DNA of 64,000 nt from Hoylesella loescheii (GTDB lineage: Bacteria; Bacteroidota; Bacteroidia; Bacteroidales; Bacteroidaceae): positions 428,859-492,858 of the forward strand of contig JADYUK010000001.1 in assembly GCA_021531755.1 (NCBI GenBank). Direction: 5' to 3'. Below the pieces are notes generated by a model. It had not been told where the DNA came from. It made no database searches and saw only the letters and a program-made list of their open reading frames with translations. Position 1 is the stretch's first letter; every line of letters starts with the position of its first letter. Shown here in pieces: positions 36,532 to 46,297 of this stretch. The position numbers and the translations under genes are program-made.

Positions 36532-38907
36532 TTACTCGAAGACATCCTCAACGCTTGTGCCCTCATTCTCTTCATCCTGGAATGTATGTTCGCACGGATT
36601 GAAATCACTGGGGATAGCGAATCGTGTGTCTTGTGAGAGGCCAAGCATCCTGTCGCGATATACTCTTTTCATGAAATACGCCCATATCGGCAATGCCATT
36701 GCAGCACCTTGGCCGTACATTGTTGACGAGAAGTGTATATCACGGTCGTCACCACCTACCCAACATCCAGCAACGAGGTCTGGTACGATTCCCATGAACC
36801 AAGCGTCTGAGTTGTTGTTCGTAGTGCCAGTCTTGGCTGCTATATCTCCTGTGAGCTCATATTTGTATCTTAGACGTGAGGCTGTACCTCCGTCACATAC
36901 TGCACGGAGCATATCCAGCATCTTGTATGCTCCTTCCTGGGATATCACTTCTGTCATTCGCGGGTGGAACTCTGCAAGCACATTCCCTTCGCCATCCTCT
37001 ATTCTTGTCACAAAAAGCGGTGATGTCCTTATTCCGTTATTCACAAAGGCAGTGTATGCGCTGACCATCTCTGCCACGCTCACCTCACATGGGCCGAGAC
37101 ACAAAGACATGGATGGATGGATGTCTGGAGAGTCTATGCCATATTTTTGAAGTAGAGAGACGAATTGCATAGGGTTCAGTTTTGACATGAGGTATGCTGA
37201 TATCCAGTTGTTGGATTGCTGCAGGCCCCAGCGGAGTGTCACCAGTTCGCCATAGCGTGAATGGCTTGAGTTGCGTGGTGTCCATGGTTGCCCGGCTACG
37301 ATGTATGTCTGCCGCACATTTGGCGCCATGTCACATGGGGTGAATCCATTCTCCATTGCAAGGGAGTAGAGGAATGGCTTGATTGTCGAGCCAACCTGGC
37401 GACGTCCCAGTGTTACCATGTCATATTTGAAATGGGTATAGTTAAGTCCTCCCACATAAGCTCTGACACCACCGTTCTTTGGGTCGATAGCCATGAATCC
37501 TGCACGCAGGAAAGATTTGTAGTACTTTATCGAGTCGAGCGGTGTCATCGTTGTGTCCACTTCGCCATGGTATGTGAATATCGTCATACCGGTTTTCTCA
37601 CTGAATGAACGTCTTATTTCCTCATCGCTGTAGCCGGCATTACGCATGCTTATCCAACGCTCACTTTGCCGCATAGCACGTGAGAGTATACCCTGAATCT
37701 GCTTTTGGGTGAGGTCGCTTGTGAATGGCGCATTAGGTTTCTTCTTGTTCTCTTTGTTGAAGAGGGGCTGGAGGTATTTTGCCACATGCCCGTATACAGC
37801 TTCTTCAGCATAACGTTGCATGCGGGAGTTTATGCTTGTCCTTATCTTCAGACCGTCGGTATATATGTTGAAATGTGTACCGTCCCGTTTCGTATTCTTG
37901 TTACACCATCCGTATAGGGGGTCCTGCTCCCATGCTATTGAGTCGATGTGGAATTGCGTTCCTGCCCATGAAGGGTATTCAGAACGTACCGGGCGGTTAG
38001 CGGTCATATATTTTCTTAGGAATTCACGGAAGTATGTCGCTGTGCCATCGTTGTGGTCTATGGCGTGGAAGTGTAGCTCAATAGGCTGGGAAGAAAGAGA
38101 GGCGTACTCATCGTCTGAGATGAATCCCGCTTTGTTCATTTGCGACAGGACAACATTCCTGCGTTCCTGGCATCGTTCAGGGTATCTTACCGGATTGAAA
38201 TAAGATGGATTCTTGCACAGCCCTATCAGTACAGCTGCCTCAGATATTGTAAGTTGCTTAGGCTCCTTGTTGAAATATGTATTGGCGGCCATTTTTATGC
38301 CTACAGCGTTATGGAGGAAGTCGAAATAGTTTAGGTACATTGCTATAATCTCTTCCTTTGTATAGTATTTCTCAAGTTTCAATGCAATAATCCATTCTAT
38401 AGGCTTTTGCATCAGGCGTTCGATTTTTGATGATGCGTGGGCGCTATATAGCTGTTTTGCAAGCTGTTGTGTTATGGTTGAGCCGCCTCCAGCGCTCGTC
38501 TGTCCGAGGATTCCGCGTTTTACGATAGCTCGTCCGAGGGCACGGAAATCTATACCTGAGTGTTCATAGAATCGCTCGTCCTCAGTCGATATGAGAGCGT
38601 TCACAATGAAGGGTGAGATGCTGTCGTATGGCAGCCTGATTCTGTTATCTTTATTCAAACTCCATGTGCCTAAGACTTTCCCATCGGCTGAGTAAACCTG
38701 TGTGGCATACTTGTCTATAGGATTCTGCAATTCCTCAACAAGAGGCATATATCCTATCCATCCATTCCATATGGAAACGGTTGTTATGACTCCACAAAGG
38801 ATACCCAGAAGAATCAGGGCCCAGAGCGTATGTATAAACTTTTTCCTCATCTTGCTGTTTTTTGTTTCTATCTTTATGGCATATGGCATAAGTGTCACAG
38901 TATCCAT
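36532..38907 (-). CDS. Class A penicillin-binding protein 1A (second copy)
   Basis: The second bifunctional PBP in the window (about 790 residues) has a membrane anchor (FIHTLWALILLGILCGVITT), the GT51 domain (EDERFYEHSGIDFRALGRA, GGSTITQQLAKQLY, KEEIIAMYLNYFDF) and the transpeptidase (RRQVGSTIKPFLYSLAM with the SxxK serine, SNNWISAYL, AAKTGTTNNNSDAWFMG). I place the start at 38907, which has a GGGGGAGG stretch about ten bases upstream. ATGs at 38976 and 38850 are alternatives. It is only moderately similar to the copy at 23038, so this is not a recent duplication. It is divergent from pyrB. Confidence 0.93.
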   Translation of the reverse strand: MDTVTLMPYAIKIETKNSKMRKKFIHTLWALILLGILCGVITTVSIWNGWIGYMPLVEELQNPIDKYATQVYSADGKVLGTWSLNKDNRIRLPYDSISPFIVNALISTEDERFYEHSGIDFRALGRAIVKRGILGQTSAGGGSTITQQLAKQLYSAHASSKIERLMQKPIEWIIALKLEKYYTKEEIIAMYLNYFDFLHNAVGIKMAANTYFNKEPKQLTISEAAVLIGLCKNPSYFNPVRYPERCQERRNVVLSQMNKAGFISDDEYASLSSQPIELHFHAIDHNDGTATYFREFLRKYMTANRPVRSEYPSWAGTQFHIDSIAWEQDPLYGWCNKNTKRDGTHFNIYTDGLKIRTSINSRMQRYAEEAVYGHVAKYLQPLFNKENKKKPNAPFTSDLTQKQIQGILSRAMRQSERWISMRNAGYSDEEIRRSFSEKTGMTIFTYHGEVDTTMTPLDSIKYYKSFLRAGFMAIDPKNGGVRAYVGGLNYTHFKYDMVTLGRRQVGSTIKPFLYSLAMENGFTPCDMAPNVRQTYIVAGQPWTPRNSSHSRYGELVTLRWGLQQSNNWISAYLMSKLNPMQFVSLLQKYGIDSPDIHPSMSLCLGPCEVSVAEMVSAYTAFVNNGIRTSPLFVTRIEDGEGNVLAEFHPRMTEVISQEGAYKMLDMLRAVCDGGTASRLRYKYELTGDIAAKTGTTNNNSDAWFMGIVPDLVAGCWVGGDDRDIHFSSTMYGQGAAMALPIWAYFMKRVYRDRMLGLSQDTRFAIPSDFNPCEHTFQDEENEGTSVEDVFE

Positions 38908-39050
38908 ATTGTAGTATGCCTCCCCCTCATGTTCAGAGGTGTCACCGTCATGTAATATGTGGCAACGGTTTAGCAATATATCTGTACAAAGTCAGATAAT
39001 CGGATATGATAAAAATATTTTCTGCAAAAATACAATAATTAATTGGAAAA

Positions 39051-39084
39051 GTTGAAGGTTTCTCAAATAAAATTCTTAACTTCG
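39051..39084 (+). promoter_or_regulatory. Candidate promoter of pyrBI
   Basis: GTTG, 22 bases, then TAACTTCG: each box differs by one base from the Bacteroidetes consensus. It lies 45 bases before the pyrB start codon. Confidence 0.35.
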
Positions 39085-39128
39085 CAGTCAAAACAGCCAC
39101 AAAAAGCATTAAAGACACATTTTCAACA

Positions 39129-40079
39129 ATGGAGAAACAAGATTTTGTCACTATTGCCGATTTGTCGAGAGATGATATAATGTATCTTCTCAGCATGGCA
39201 AAAGAGTTTGAGCGATACCCTAACCGTGAGTTGCTCAAGGGACGTGTCGTCGCAACATTGTTCTTCGAGCCATCCACACGCACACGCCTTAGCTTCGAGA
39301 CTGCTGCCAACAGGCTTGGGGCCCGTGTCATCGGATTCACTGATGCTAAGGTGACCAGCGCCACAAAGGGAGAGACTTTGAAAGACACAATCCTCATGGT
39401 CTCTAATTATGCTGATGTCATAGTGATGAGACATCATATTGAGGGAGCAGCCCAGTATGCCTCAGAGATAGCGCCAGTGCCTGTAGTGAATGCAGGAGAT
39501 GGAGCACATATGCACCCCTCACAGTGTCTTCTGGATCTTTATTCAATCTATAAGACGCAGGGCACACTTGAGAATCTCAGCATCTATCTTGTCGGAGACC
39601 TTAAATATGGACGCACAGTCCATTCGCTCATTACAGCCATGAGGCATTTCAATCCGACATTCCATTTTATCGCTCCTCCAGAGCTTTCCATGCCTGAAGA
39701 GTATAAGCAATACTGCCGTGACCACAACGTGACATTTGTAGAACATACAGAATTCAATGATGATGTCATAAAGGATGCGGATATCATCTATATGACACGT
39801 GTGCAAAAGGAGCGTTTCTCTGACCTGATGGAATATGAGCGGGTGAAGAACGTCTATATCCTGAGGAAGGATATGTTAGGGAAAGCAAAGGACAATATGC
39901 GTATCCTGCATCCGTTGCCAAGAGTCAATGAGATAGCCCAGGATGTTGATGACAATCCGCACGCATACTATATCCAGCAGGCAGGTAACGGACTGTATGC
40001 AAGACAAGCCATATTCTGCAGGGTTCTTGGTATAACTCTCGATGATGTGCGTAATGACCAAAACATCATCCGTTATTAG
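39129..40079 (+). CDS. pyrB: Aspartate carbamoyltransferase catalytic subunit
   Basis: PyrB joins carbamoyl phosphate and aspartate, the committed step of pyrimidine synthesis. The 316-residue protein carries the carbamoyl-phosphate motif [23 protein letters not shown] (loop with the catalytic Lys), [42 protein letters not shown] and [11 protein letters not shown], all typical of ATCase. It is followed by pyrI with a 208-bp gap, so the holoenzyme should be the 12-subunit allosteric form. Confidence 0.97.
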   Translation: MEKQDFVTIADLSRDDIMYLLSMAKEFERYPNRELLKGRVVATLFFEPSTRTRLSFETAANRLGARVIGFTDAKVTSATKGETLKDTILMVSNYADVIVMRHHIEGAAQYASEIAPVPVVNAGDGAHMHPSQCLLDLYSIYKTQGTLENLSIYLVGDLKYGRTVHSLITAMRHFNPTFHFIAPPELSMPEEYKQYCRDHNVTFVEHTEFNDDVIKDADIIYMTRVQKERFSDLMEYERVKNVYILRKDMLGKAKDNMRILHPLPRVNEIAQDVDDNPHAYYIQQAGNGLYARQAIFCRVLGITLDDVRNDQNIIRY

Positions 40080-40287
40080 CCAGCCCCCCGTGCGTATGAG
40101 CTGCTTTTTTTGACTCCCCATTGTGTTTCCGCCATGGACAATGACACACATTCATTTTGAGTCTCACCTTTCTCTATGCCTCTTGCCTAAGGCATGGAAA
40201 ACCTTGCCGCCCATCCCACCTACTCCCCTATACTCTATCCCCCTCACCTCTAACATAAACATAAATCCCCCCCAGACAGATAACACA

Positions 40288-40749
40288 ATGAACAAGAAAG
40301 AACGCCTTGTTGCTGCCATTAAGAACGGCACCGTCATAGACCATATTCCTGCTGATAAGACATTCCAGGTGGCACAGATGCTCAGGCTTGACGAGCTGAC
40401 ATCTGAGGTCACTATAGGCCAGAACTTCATTTCCAAGAAACTCGGACGCAAAGGCATCATAAAGGTAGCCGACAAGTTTTTCACCGATGCTGAGATAAGC
40501 CAGCTCTCAGTTGTGGCGCACAAAGTTGTCCTAAACATCATACGTGATTATGAGGTCGTTGAGAAGAAGACAGTGTCTCTCCCCGACAATCTTGTAGGTA
40601 TCGTGAAATGCAACAACCCCAAGTGCATAACCAACAATGAGCCCATGAGCACATATTTCACCATAGTCGACAAGCTAGCCACACAGCCGCAGCTCAGATG
40701 CCGATATTGTGACAAGGTGCAGGATATTAACAAGGTCAAGCTCGTCTGA
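40288..40749 (+). CDS. pyrI: Aspartate carbamoyltransferase regulatory subunit
   Basis: The start at 40288 gives [20 protein letters not shown], the normal N-terminus. An upstream ATG at 40123 would add 55 proline-rich residues without family likeness. The 153-residue subunit has the nucleotide-binding domain and a C-terminal zinc ribbon with four cysteines, CNNPKC and CRYC, which holds it to PyrB. It lets CTP and ATP adjust the activity of the enzyme. It lies between pyrB and glyA on the same strand. Confidence 0.96.
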   Translation: MNKKERLVAAIKNGTVIDHIPADKTFQVAQMLRLDELTSEVTIGQNFISKKLGRKGIIKVADKFFTDAEISQLSVVAHKVVLNIIRDYEVVEKKTVSLPDNLVGIVKCNNPKCITNNEPMSTYFTIVDKLATQPQLRCRYCDKVQDINKVKLV

Positions 40750-40805
40750 GATATTCCTCCCCTATACATACGATATTAATATTTCATTTATCATATATAA
40801 CGACC

Positions 40806-42086
40806 ATGATTAAAGACAACAGAATTTTTGATTTGATAGAGCAGGAGCACCTTCGCCAGCAGAAGGGCATGGAGCTTATCGCGAGTGAGAATTTCGTGAG
40901 CGACGAAGTGATGGAGGCCATGGGGTCCTGTCTTACCAACAAGTATGCAGAGGGCTATCCTGGGAAACGCTACTACGGTGGCTGTCAGGTTGTCGACAAG
41001 GTCGAGCAGCTTGCCATTGACCGGGTCTGCCAGCTCTTTGGAGCCGAGTATGCCAATGTCCAGCCCCATTCAGGAGCACAGGCCAATGCGGCTGTCCTCC
41101 TTGCTGTCCTTAAGCCCGGAGACACCTTCATGGGTATGAACCTTGACCATGGCGGACACCTGTCACACGGCTCAGCCGTCAACACATCCGGCATACTCTA
41201 TAACCCCGTTGGGTATACCCTGGACAAATCTACCGGCCGTGTTGATTATGATGAGATGGAGCGCCTTGCAAGAGAGTGCAAGCCGAAACTCATAATAGGT
41301 GGCGGGTCTGCCTACAGCCGTGATTGGGATTATGCCCGTATGCGCAGTATTGCCGACGAGGTGGGAGCACTCCTCATGATAGACATGGCCCACCCAGCCG
41401 GCCTCATTGCTGCTGGCCTGCTTCAGAATCCTGTGCGCTATGCCCATATCGTCACATCGACAACCCACAAGACACTCCGAGGCCCACGCGGCGGTATAAT
41501 CCTTATGGGCAAAGACTTTGACAACCCATGGGGATTGAAGACTCCCAAGGGCGTCGTGAAGAAGATGTCACAGATACTCAACTCAGCAGTTTTCCCAGGT
41601 CAGCAGGGAGGTCCGCTCGAGCATGTCATCGCCGCCAAGGCAGTCGCTTTCGGAGAGGCGCTCCAGCCAGAGTTCAAGGCTTGGGCTAAGCAGGTGCAGA
41701 AGAATGCCAGGGTTCTTGCCGACGAGCTCATCAAACGCGGATTCACAATCGTCTCTGGTGGGACAGACAACCACTCCATGCTTGTCGACCTCAGGGAGAA
41801 ATATCCTGACCTGACAGGCAAGGTTGCAGAGAACGCCCTCGTCGCCGCAGACATAACAGTCAACAAGAACATGGTGCCGTTTGACACACGCTCCGCTTTC
41901 CAGACATCAGGAATACGTCTCGGCACGCCAGCCATGACCACACGAGGCGCCAAAGAGGATATGATGGTTCTTATAGCCGAGCTCATCGAGACAGTCCTTG
42001 ACGCTCCAGAGAATCCTGAGGTTATCGCCTCTGTAAGGCAGCGCGTTAATGATGTCATGGCCGCCTATCCTATGTTCGCGTGGTAG
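40806..42086 (+). CDS. glyA: Serine hydroxymethyltransferase
   Basis: GlyA interconverts serine and glycine with tetrahydrofolate, using PLP, and supplies one-carbon units. The 426-residue protein shows [65 protein letters not shown] and the PLP lysine in [18 protein letters not shown]. It follows pyrI after 56 bp. A set of GC-rich hairpins comes after the gene. Confidence 0.97.
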   Translation: MIKDNRIFDLIEQEHLRQQKGMELIASENFVSDEVMEAMGSCLTNKYAEGYPGKRYYGGCQVVDKVEQLAIDRVCQLFGAEYANVQPHSGAQANAAVLLAVLKPGDTFMGMNLDHGGHLSHGSAVNTSGILYNPVGYTLDKSTGRVDYDEMERLARECKPKLIIGGGSAYSRDWDYARMRSIADEVGALLMIDMAHPAGLIAAGLLQNPVRYAHIVTSTTHKTLRGPRGGIILMGKDFDNPWGLKTPKGVVKKMSQILNSAVFPGQQGGPLEHVIAAKAVAFGEALQPEFKAWAKQVQKNARVLADELIKRGFTIVSGGTDNHSMLVDLREKYPDLTGKVAENALVAADITVNKNMVPFDTRSAFQTSGIRLGTPAMTTRGAKEDMMVLIAELIETVLDAPENPEVIASVRQRVNDVMAAYPMFAW

Positions 42087-42116
42087 ACACGGCGACGCGT
42101 TCCCGGCTAAGAAATC

Positions 42117-42189
42117 CCGTCAGGCCTTCACGCTATCAGCCCTGATACTTTCCGTCAGGCCTTCACGCTTTCGCTTCTGATACTTTCCG
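42117..42189. repeat. Two tandem ~36-bp copies after glyA
   Basis: A unit starting CCGTCAGGCCTTCACGCT and ending CTGATACTTT occurs twice in a row, with small differences in the middle (ATCAGCC vs TTCGCTT). It lies between the glyA stop and the hairpin at 42212. Confidence 0.7.
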
Positions 42190-42211
42190 CTCCGAGACCC
42201 TTCTCTCTTCT

Positions 42212-42230
42212 CCCCCCGACAGTCGGGGGG
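42212..42230 (+). terminator. GC-rich hairpin after glyA
   Basis: CCCCCCGAC AG TCGGGGGG: an almost unbroken GC stem 125 bp after the glyA stop, the likely end of the pyrB-pyrI-glyA transcript. Confidence 0.6.
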
Positions 42231-42296
42231 CGGTTAGAAGATTGAGGCCGTTTGTGACTCTTAACACCGACGGGAACCATATATATACATAAATTG

Positions 42297-42348
42297 AGGG
42301 GGCAGATTCCTGATGTGGCATCATGCTGCATCTATGGAGTCTGCCCCC
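42297..42348. repeat. Inverted repeat in the glyA-metY spacer
   Basis: The arms GGGGGCAGA and TCTGCCCCC enclose a 33-base loop. It sits between converging genes and may terminate the metY transcript. The rest of the 534-bp spacer has no gene I recognise. Confidence 0.5.
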
Positions 42349-42620
42349 CGCTGTTCCCCCGAGTCATGGTGTTCATAAATCCTACTTGCCGTGACCTGAA
42401 CATTAGTGAATGGGGGACATCACGGTGATAATAGCCCCATGATGCCCCCCAGTAATTTTTATCTAAACATTCAAGAACCATCCAGCCATCTCTGTCCAAG
42501 CCTATCCTCCATCTCACAAGAGAGTGACGTACAGCTCAGGCCAGCATGTGGGTTTGACCTCGCATGTGGATTGTATGCCGAGAGGATAGTGGGAGAGGAG
42601 GAGGGATGCTTAATACCCTG

Positions 42621-43910
42621 CTATATCTGGGCGAATGCTTGCTCAAGGTCGTCAATGATATCGTCGATATGCTCCACACCTATTGAGAGGCGCACTGTAG
42701 TCGGGGTGATATGCTGCTCGGCAAGCTCCGCGGCTGTCATCTGTGAGTGGGTGGTAGTGTATGGATGTATCACGAGCGACTTGACATCGGCCACATTTGC
42801 CAAGAGCGAGAATATCTGCAGGGAGTCAATGAACTTCCACGTATCCTCTTGTGTGCCGTCTATCTCGAACGTGAAGATTGACCCTCCACCATTCGGGAAA
42901 TATTTATTGTAAAGAGCGTGGTCAGGATGAGAGGGCAGAGAGGGGTGGGACACACTCCTTACCTTCGGGTTGGCCTCAAGATACTTCACAACCTTGTGGG
43001 CATTCTCGACATGACGCTCAATACGAAGGGGCAACGACTCGACTCCCTGAAGGAGTATCCATGCATTGAAGGGGGATATTGTGGCTCCAGTATCTCTCAA
43101 TATGACGGCGCGTATCCTTGTCACAAAGGCCGCAGGGCCAGCGACGTCAGCGAAGACTGCCCCGTGATACGAGGGGTCGGGCTTGGCTATTGTCGGGTAC
43201 TTGTCCGCATGAGCCTTGAAGTCGAATTTTCCGCCATCAACAATGACTCCTCCTAACGACGAGCCGTGTCCGCCGATGAACTTTGTCGCAGAGTGTACGA
43301 CGATGTCCGCACCATGCTCTATAGGCCTTATCAGGACAGGCGCGAAGGTGTTGTCAACAATGAACAGTATGCCATGCCGGTGTGCCACCTCTGCTATCGC
43401 ATCGAGGTCAGTCACATCAGAGTTGGGGTTGCCGAATGTCTCGGCATATATAACCTTTGTCTCTGGGCGTATGGCAGCCTCGAGAGCCTCAAGGTCGTTA
43501 ACTCTCACTATTGTGTTGCTGACACCCTGTGTCGTAAGTGTGTGTGTGATGAGGTTGAATGAACCTCCATAAAGATTGTCGGCCGCTATAATATGGTCGC
43601 CATTCTGCAGAACATTCTGCAGGGCATAGGTGACGGCTGCCGCCCCAGAGGCTACTGCGAGACCGGCAACACCGCCCTCAAGAGCTGCCACACGTGACTC
43701 GAAGACATCCTGTGTAGAATTGGTCAGGCGGCCGTAGATATTGCCCGGGTCACGGAGTCCGAATCGGTCAGCGGCATGCTGGGAGTTCCTGAATACATAG
43801 GATGTTGTCTGGTAGATAGGTACGGCGCGTGCGTCGGACGCTGGGTCGGCCTGCTCCTGTCCTACATGGAGTGCGAGGGTCTCAATGTGTAATTTCTTTT
43901 CTGTGCTCAT
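42621..43910 (-). CDS. metY: O-acetylhomoserine sulfhydrylase (O-acetylhomoserine aminocarboxypropyltransferase)
   Basis: MetY, a PLP enzyme of the Cys/Met family, makes homocysteine directly from O-acetylhomoserine and sulfide. The start at 43910 (MSTEKKLHIETLALHVGQEQ) has AAGGAGAA at the right distance upstream; an earlier ATG at 43991 gives 27 extra, unlike residues. The 429-residue protein has YQTTSYVFRNSQHAADRF, YGRLTNSTQDVFESRVAALE, AVASGAAAVTYAL-type motifs, NTFAPVLIRPIEHGADIVVH and the PLP lysine in SATKFIGGHG. With Glu111-type MetA at 596 it completes the O-acetylhomoserine route. The promoter overlaps that of the divergent Lrp gene. Confidence 0.94.
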   Translation of the reverse strand: MSTEKKLHIETLALHVGQEQADPASDARAVPIYQTTSYVFRNSQHAADRFGLRDPGNIYGRLTNSTQDVFESRVAALEGGVAGLAVASGAAAVTYALQNVLQNGDHIIAADNLYGGSFNLITHTLTTQGVSNTIVRVNDLEALEAAIRPETKVIYAETFGNPNSDVTDLDAIAEVAHRHGILFIVDNTFAPVLIRPIEHGADIVVHSATKFIGGHGSSLGGVIVDGGKFDFKAHADKYPTIAKPDPSYHGAVFADVAGPAAFVTRIRAVILRDTGATISPFNAWILLQGVESLPLRIERHVENAHKVVKYLEANPKVRSVSHPSLPSHPDHALYNKYFPNGGGSIFTFEIDGTQEDTWKFIDSLQIFSLLANVADVKSLVIHPYTTTHSQMTAAELAEQHITPTTVRLSIGVEHIDDIIDDLEQAFAQI

Positions 43911-44128
43911 GTCCAGTTCTCCTTTTTCTTTTTTTGCAAGCGCCAGAGGAGGAGGAGGGAGATTCTGCTGGATTGAAGGGACGAGAGTCATCTACCCTCC
44001 ATAACGGCCTTTGTGGCTGTTATCCTCTGGACGCTGGTTCTGGTTATTATTTATTATTTATGTCTCGCAGGTTGAAGACGTGCGGACAGTTAATGGGATT
44101 GACAAGATAAAGGGGGTGGGGCGGGGTG

Positions 44129-44144
44129 ACGAGTTGCCACTCGT
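44129..44144 (-). promoter_or_regulatory. Palindrome at the predicted metY transcription start
   Basis: ACGAGT-TGCC-ACTCGT, a perfect 6-bp inverted repeat just downstream of the predicted metY start of transcription (near 44147). It could be an operator or a 5' stem of the mRNA. The leader before metY is about 235 bases long; no SAM riboswitch was recognised in it. Confidence 0.4.
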
Positions 44145-44153
44145 TTCTGGATG

Positions 44154-44185
44154 CAAAGTTACTGATAAATGAACTTTTTTCCAAA
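44154..44185 (-). promoter_or_regulatory. Promoter of metY
   Basis: On the minus strand TTTG, exactly 20 bases, then TAACTTTG. The -33 box lies only three bases from the -33 box of the divergent Lrp-type gene. Confidence 0.75.
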
Positions 44186-44188
44186 TGA

Positions 44189-44220
44189 TTTGCATAATTC
44201 AGAAAATATCACTAATTTTG
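44189..44220 (+). promoter_or_regulatory. Promoter of the divergent Lrp-type regulator
   Basis: TTTG, exactly 20 bases, then TAATTTTG, 68 bases before the start codon. It is back-to-back with the metY promoter, so a regulator bound here can affect both. Confidence 0.75.
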
Positions 44221-44288
44221 CCCTGACAGAAAGAATAATATTCTGCATTACTTTAGTCCATTGATAGTTTTACCAAAAATAATTCTGT

Positions 44289-44759
44289 ATGAATCCGACC
44301 TTAGACGAAACGGATATTCTGATTCTCCGTGAGCTTCAAGATGATGGCCATTTGACCATCAAGGAACTGTCGCAGCGTGTGCATCTGAGCGTCTCGCCTG
44401 TTTATGAGCGTGTGAGACGTCTTGAGCGTGAGGGATTTATCAAGCGTTATGTGGCTGTCCTCGACCCAGAGAAGCTTGACTGTGGTTTTCTCGCCTTCTG
44501 TTATCTAAAGATGAAGCAGCACTCTCATGAGAATGCTGTCCAGATAATGGAGCGCGTGCAGAATATCCCCGAGATAGCCGAGTGTTATAATATCTCTGGA
44601 GATTTTGATTTCCTCCTTAAGATATACGTGCGCAATATGAAACAGTATCAGGAGTTCGTGATGAGGATTCTGGGCGATATCCCAGCCATTGGCTCGCTTA
44701 ACTCATCGTTTGTGTTAGGAGAGGTCAAGAATTCACACAGGTTGCCGTTTGGGTATTGA
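44289..44759 (+). CDS. Lrp/AsnC-family regulator divergent from metY
   Basis: The 156-residue protein has the Lrp N-terminal winged HTH (LDETDILILRELQDDGHL, ELSQRVHLSVSPVYERVRRL) and a RAM domain (CGFLAFCYLKMKQ, IAECYNISGDFDFLLKIYV). Regulators of this type often control their own gene and a neighbour in response to an amino acid. The promoters of this gene and metY are three bases apart, so autoregulation and control of metY, perhaps with methionine as ligand, is a reasonable inference. No experiment supports it here. Confidence 0.92.
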   Translation: MNPTLDETDILILRELQDDGHLTIKELSQRVHLSVSPVYERVRRLEREGFIKRYVAVLDPEKLDCGFLAFCYLKMKQHSHENAVQIMERVQNIPEIAECYNISGDFDFLLKIYVRNMKQYQEFVMRILGDIPAIGSLNSSFVLGEVKNSHRLPFGY

Positions 44760-45130
44760 TTATCAGGCGCCTCTTTCTCTCCGCCATCTCCCCTGCTTCC
44801 TGCCTCTTTCTCCAATCCATCTCCCCCTGCTTCCTGCCGGGGATTATGTCTTATACATCATAAAGGACTGTATAGACGTTGTGGAGATGGTGGAGGCATC
44901 TCTGGGGCTGTCTTGTTCATCCCAACGTAGATGGTAACATACACATAAAAAATGGGCAGGCTGATACCATCGCATAACGCTTTGCGACAACAACCAGCCA
45001 GCCCTTGTGGTATTCTTTGCCCACACAAAAAAAATAACAGTGTAGGGGAGTATGTCTATTACGTGAGCCCTCTCTCTCGCGCGCACGCTTCATGGGGAGA
45101 GTGATTATCTTACACCTCCTGTTCCCCTCC

Positions 45131-45231
45131 CCATGAATGCCCCTCTCTTTGATGGAGACGCATCCGCTGATTTCTACACAATAACGCCGATTACCATGAA
45201 TAACTCCTCTCTTTTTGATGGAGACGCATCC
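45131..45231. repeat. Two direct ~36-bp copies beside the cyclophilin stop codon
   Basis: CCATGAAT... and TTTGATGGAGACGCATCC occur at 45131-45165 and again, with small indels, at 45193-45231; the second copy touches the cyclophilin stop. Nearby (44788 and 44820) TCTCCCCTGCTTCCTGCC-like text also recurs. No gene is seen in the 471-bp spacer 44760-45230. Confidence 0.6.
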
Positions 45232-45977
45232 TATCCTGCGACACTCACATTGATTCGGATGTCATTAAGAGGTCTGTCGGCATCACCTGTTGCCATGTCT
45301 TGTATTCTGCCAACAACCTCGATACCCTCAACAACCTCTCCGAAGACTGTGTACTGCCCGTCAAGGAATGGTGTGCCTCCTGATGTGGTGTATGCGGCAC
45401 GCTGCTCGTCAGTGAATCCTACACAGCCATTCTCATTGCAGATTTTTTTTGTCTCTGTGATGAGACGCTCCTGCAACGCTTGCAATCCGGCTTGGTCGCG
45501 TTTTTTCCTCAGGGAGATTATCTGAGCCCTGTTCTTGTTTGCCAGATTGTTGAATACGGCCTGTTCCTGCTGCATCCTCATCTGCTGCTCAATCTGTGTC
45601 AGCTCGTTGTCATTATATCTCTTTCCGTATACGATATAGAACTGGCTTCCACTACTCTGCCTTTCAGGATTTACCTCGTCGGCTGTTCTTGCGGCGCATA
45701 GCGCTCCCCGCTTATGGTAGAATCGCGTGGAGTCAATCTCTGCTGGTATAGTGTATCCTGGGCCGCCTGTGCCGAGCCTTGTTGTCTTGTCGGCGGCCTT
45801 GCTGTCCGGGTCGCCTCCCTGTATCATGAATCCCTTAATGACACGGTGGAACAACGTGCCATTGTAGAATCCATTATTTGCCAATTTGATGAAATTGTCG
45901 CGGTGGAGTGGTGTCTCGTCATACAGACGTATGACAATATCCCCTTCTGCGGTATTGATAGTCACTCTGTTTCTCAT
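45231..45977 (-). CDS. Cyclophilin-type peptidyl-prolyl isomerase with a helical insertion
   Basis: The 248-residue protein is a cyclophilin: residues 1-~115 hold [35 protein letters not shown] (catalytic Arg), and [15 protein letters not shown]. The last part has [18 protein letters not shown]. Between them, residues ~118-190 form a long charged insertion ([20 protein letters not shown] ...) that replaces the usual loop before the FTDEQRAAY stretch and looks like a coiled coil. No signal peptide is seen, so it is probably cytoplasmic. It would speed cis-trans turning at prolines during folding. Confidence 0.92.
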   Translation of the reverse strand: MRNRVTINTAEGDIVIRLYDETPLHRDNFIKLANNGFYNGTLFHRVIKGFMIQGGDPDSKAADKTTRLGTGGPGYTIPAEIDSTRFYHKRGALCAARTADEVNPERQSSGSQFYIVYGKRYNDNELTQIEQQMRMQQEQAVFNNLANKNRAQIISLRKKRDQAGLQALQERLITETKKICNENGCVGFTDEQRAAYTTSGGTPFLDGQYTVFGEVVEGIEVVGRIQDMATGDADRPLNDIRINVSVAG

Positions 45978-46297
45978 AAAAACGTATATTTATTAATTAT
46001 TATTTTGTACCTCGTAGTGTCATCCCTCCCGAGTCGGCAGAATATGTGATAATATGCCAAGCTAACTTAAGAGGGGGGCATTGATTGTTATTGGCTTTCT
46101 CTCAATGCTTGTCCCCTCGCTACCTGCGGTCAGTGAGGCCAATGACAAGACCAGCTGTAGCCGAATCCCCCACTACAATGTATTTCTATCATACTGCATT
46201 CTGAGGCTATCGTCATAACAGATAACCCCTTGTTGAACCCCGGCTGAATATCAAGAAGAATCCTGGGGGAGGATGAACCTGACTGCTGAACCCTTGT
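45978..46297. other. Spacer between cyclophilin and feoAB
   Basis: In this 320-bp stretch I see no gene, promoter pair or repeat that I can support. Confidence 0.5.
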
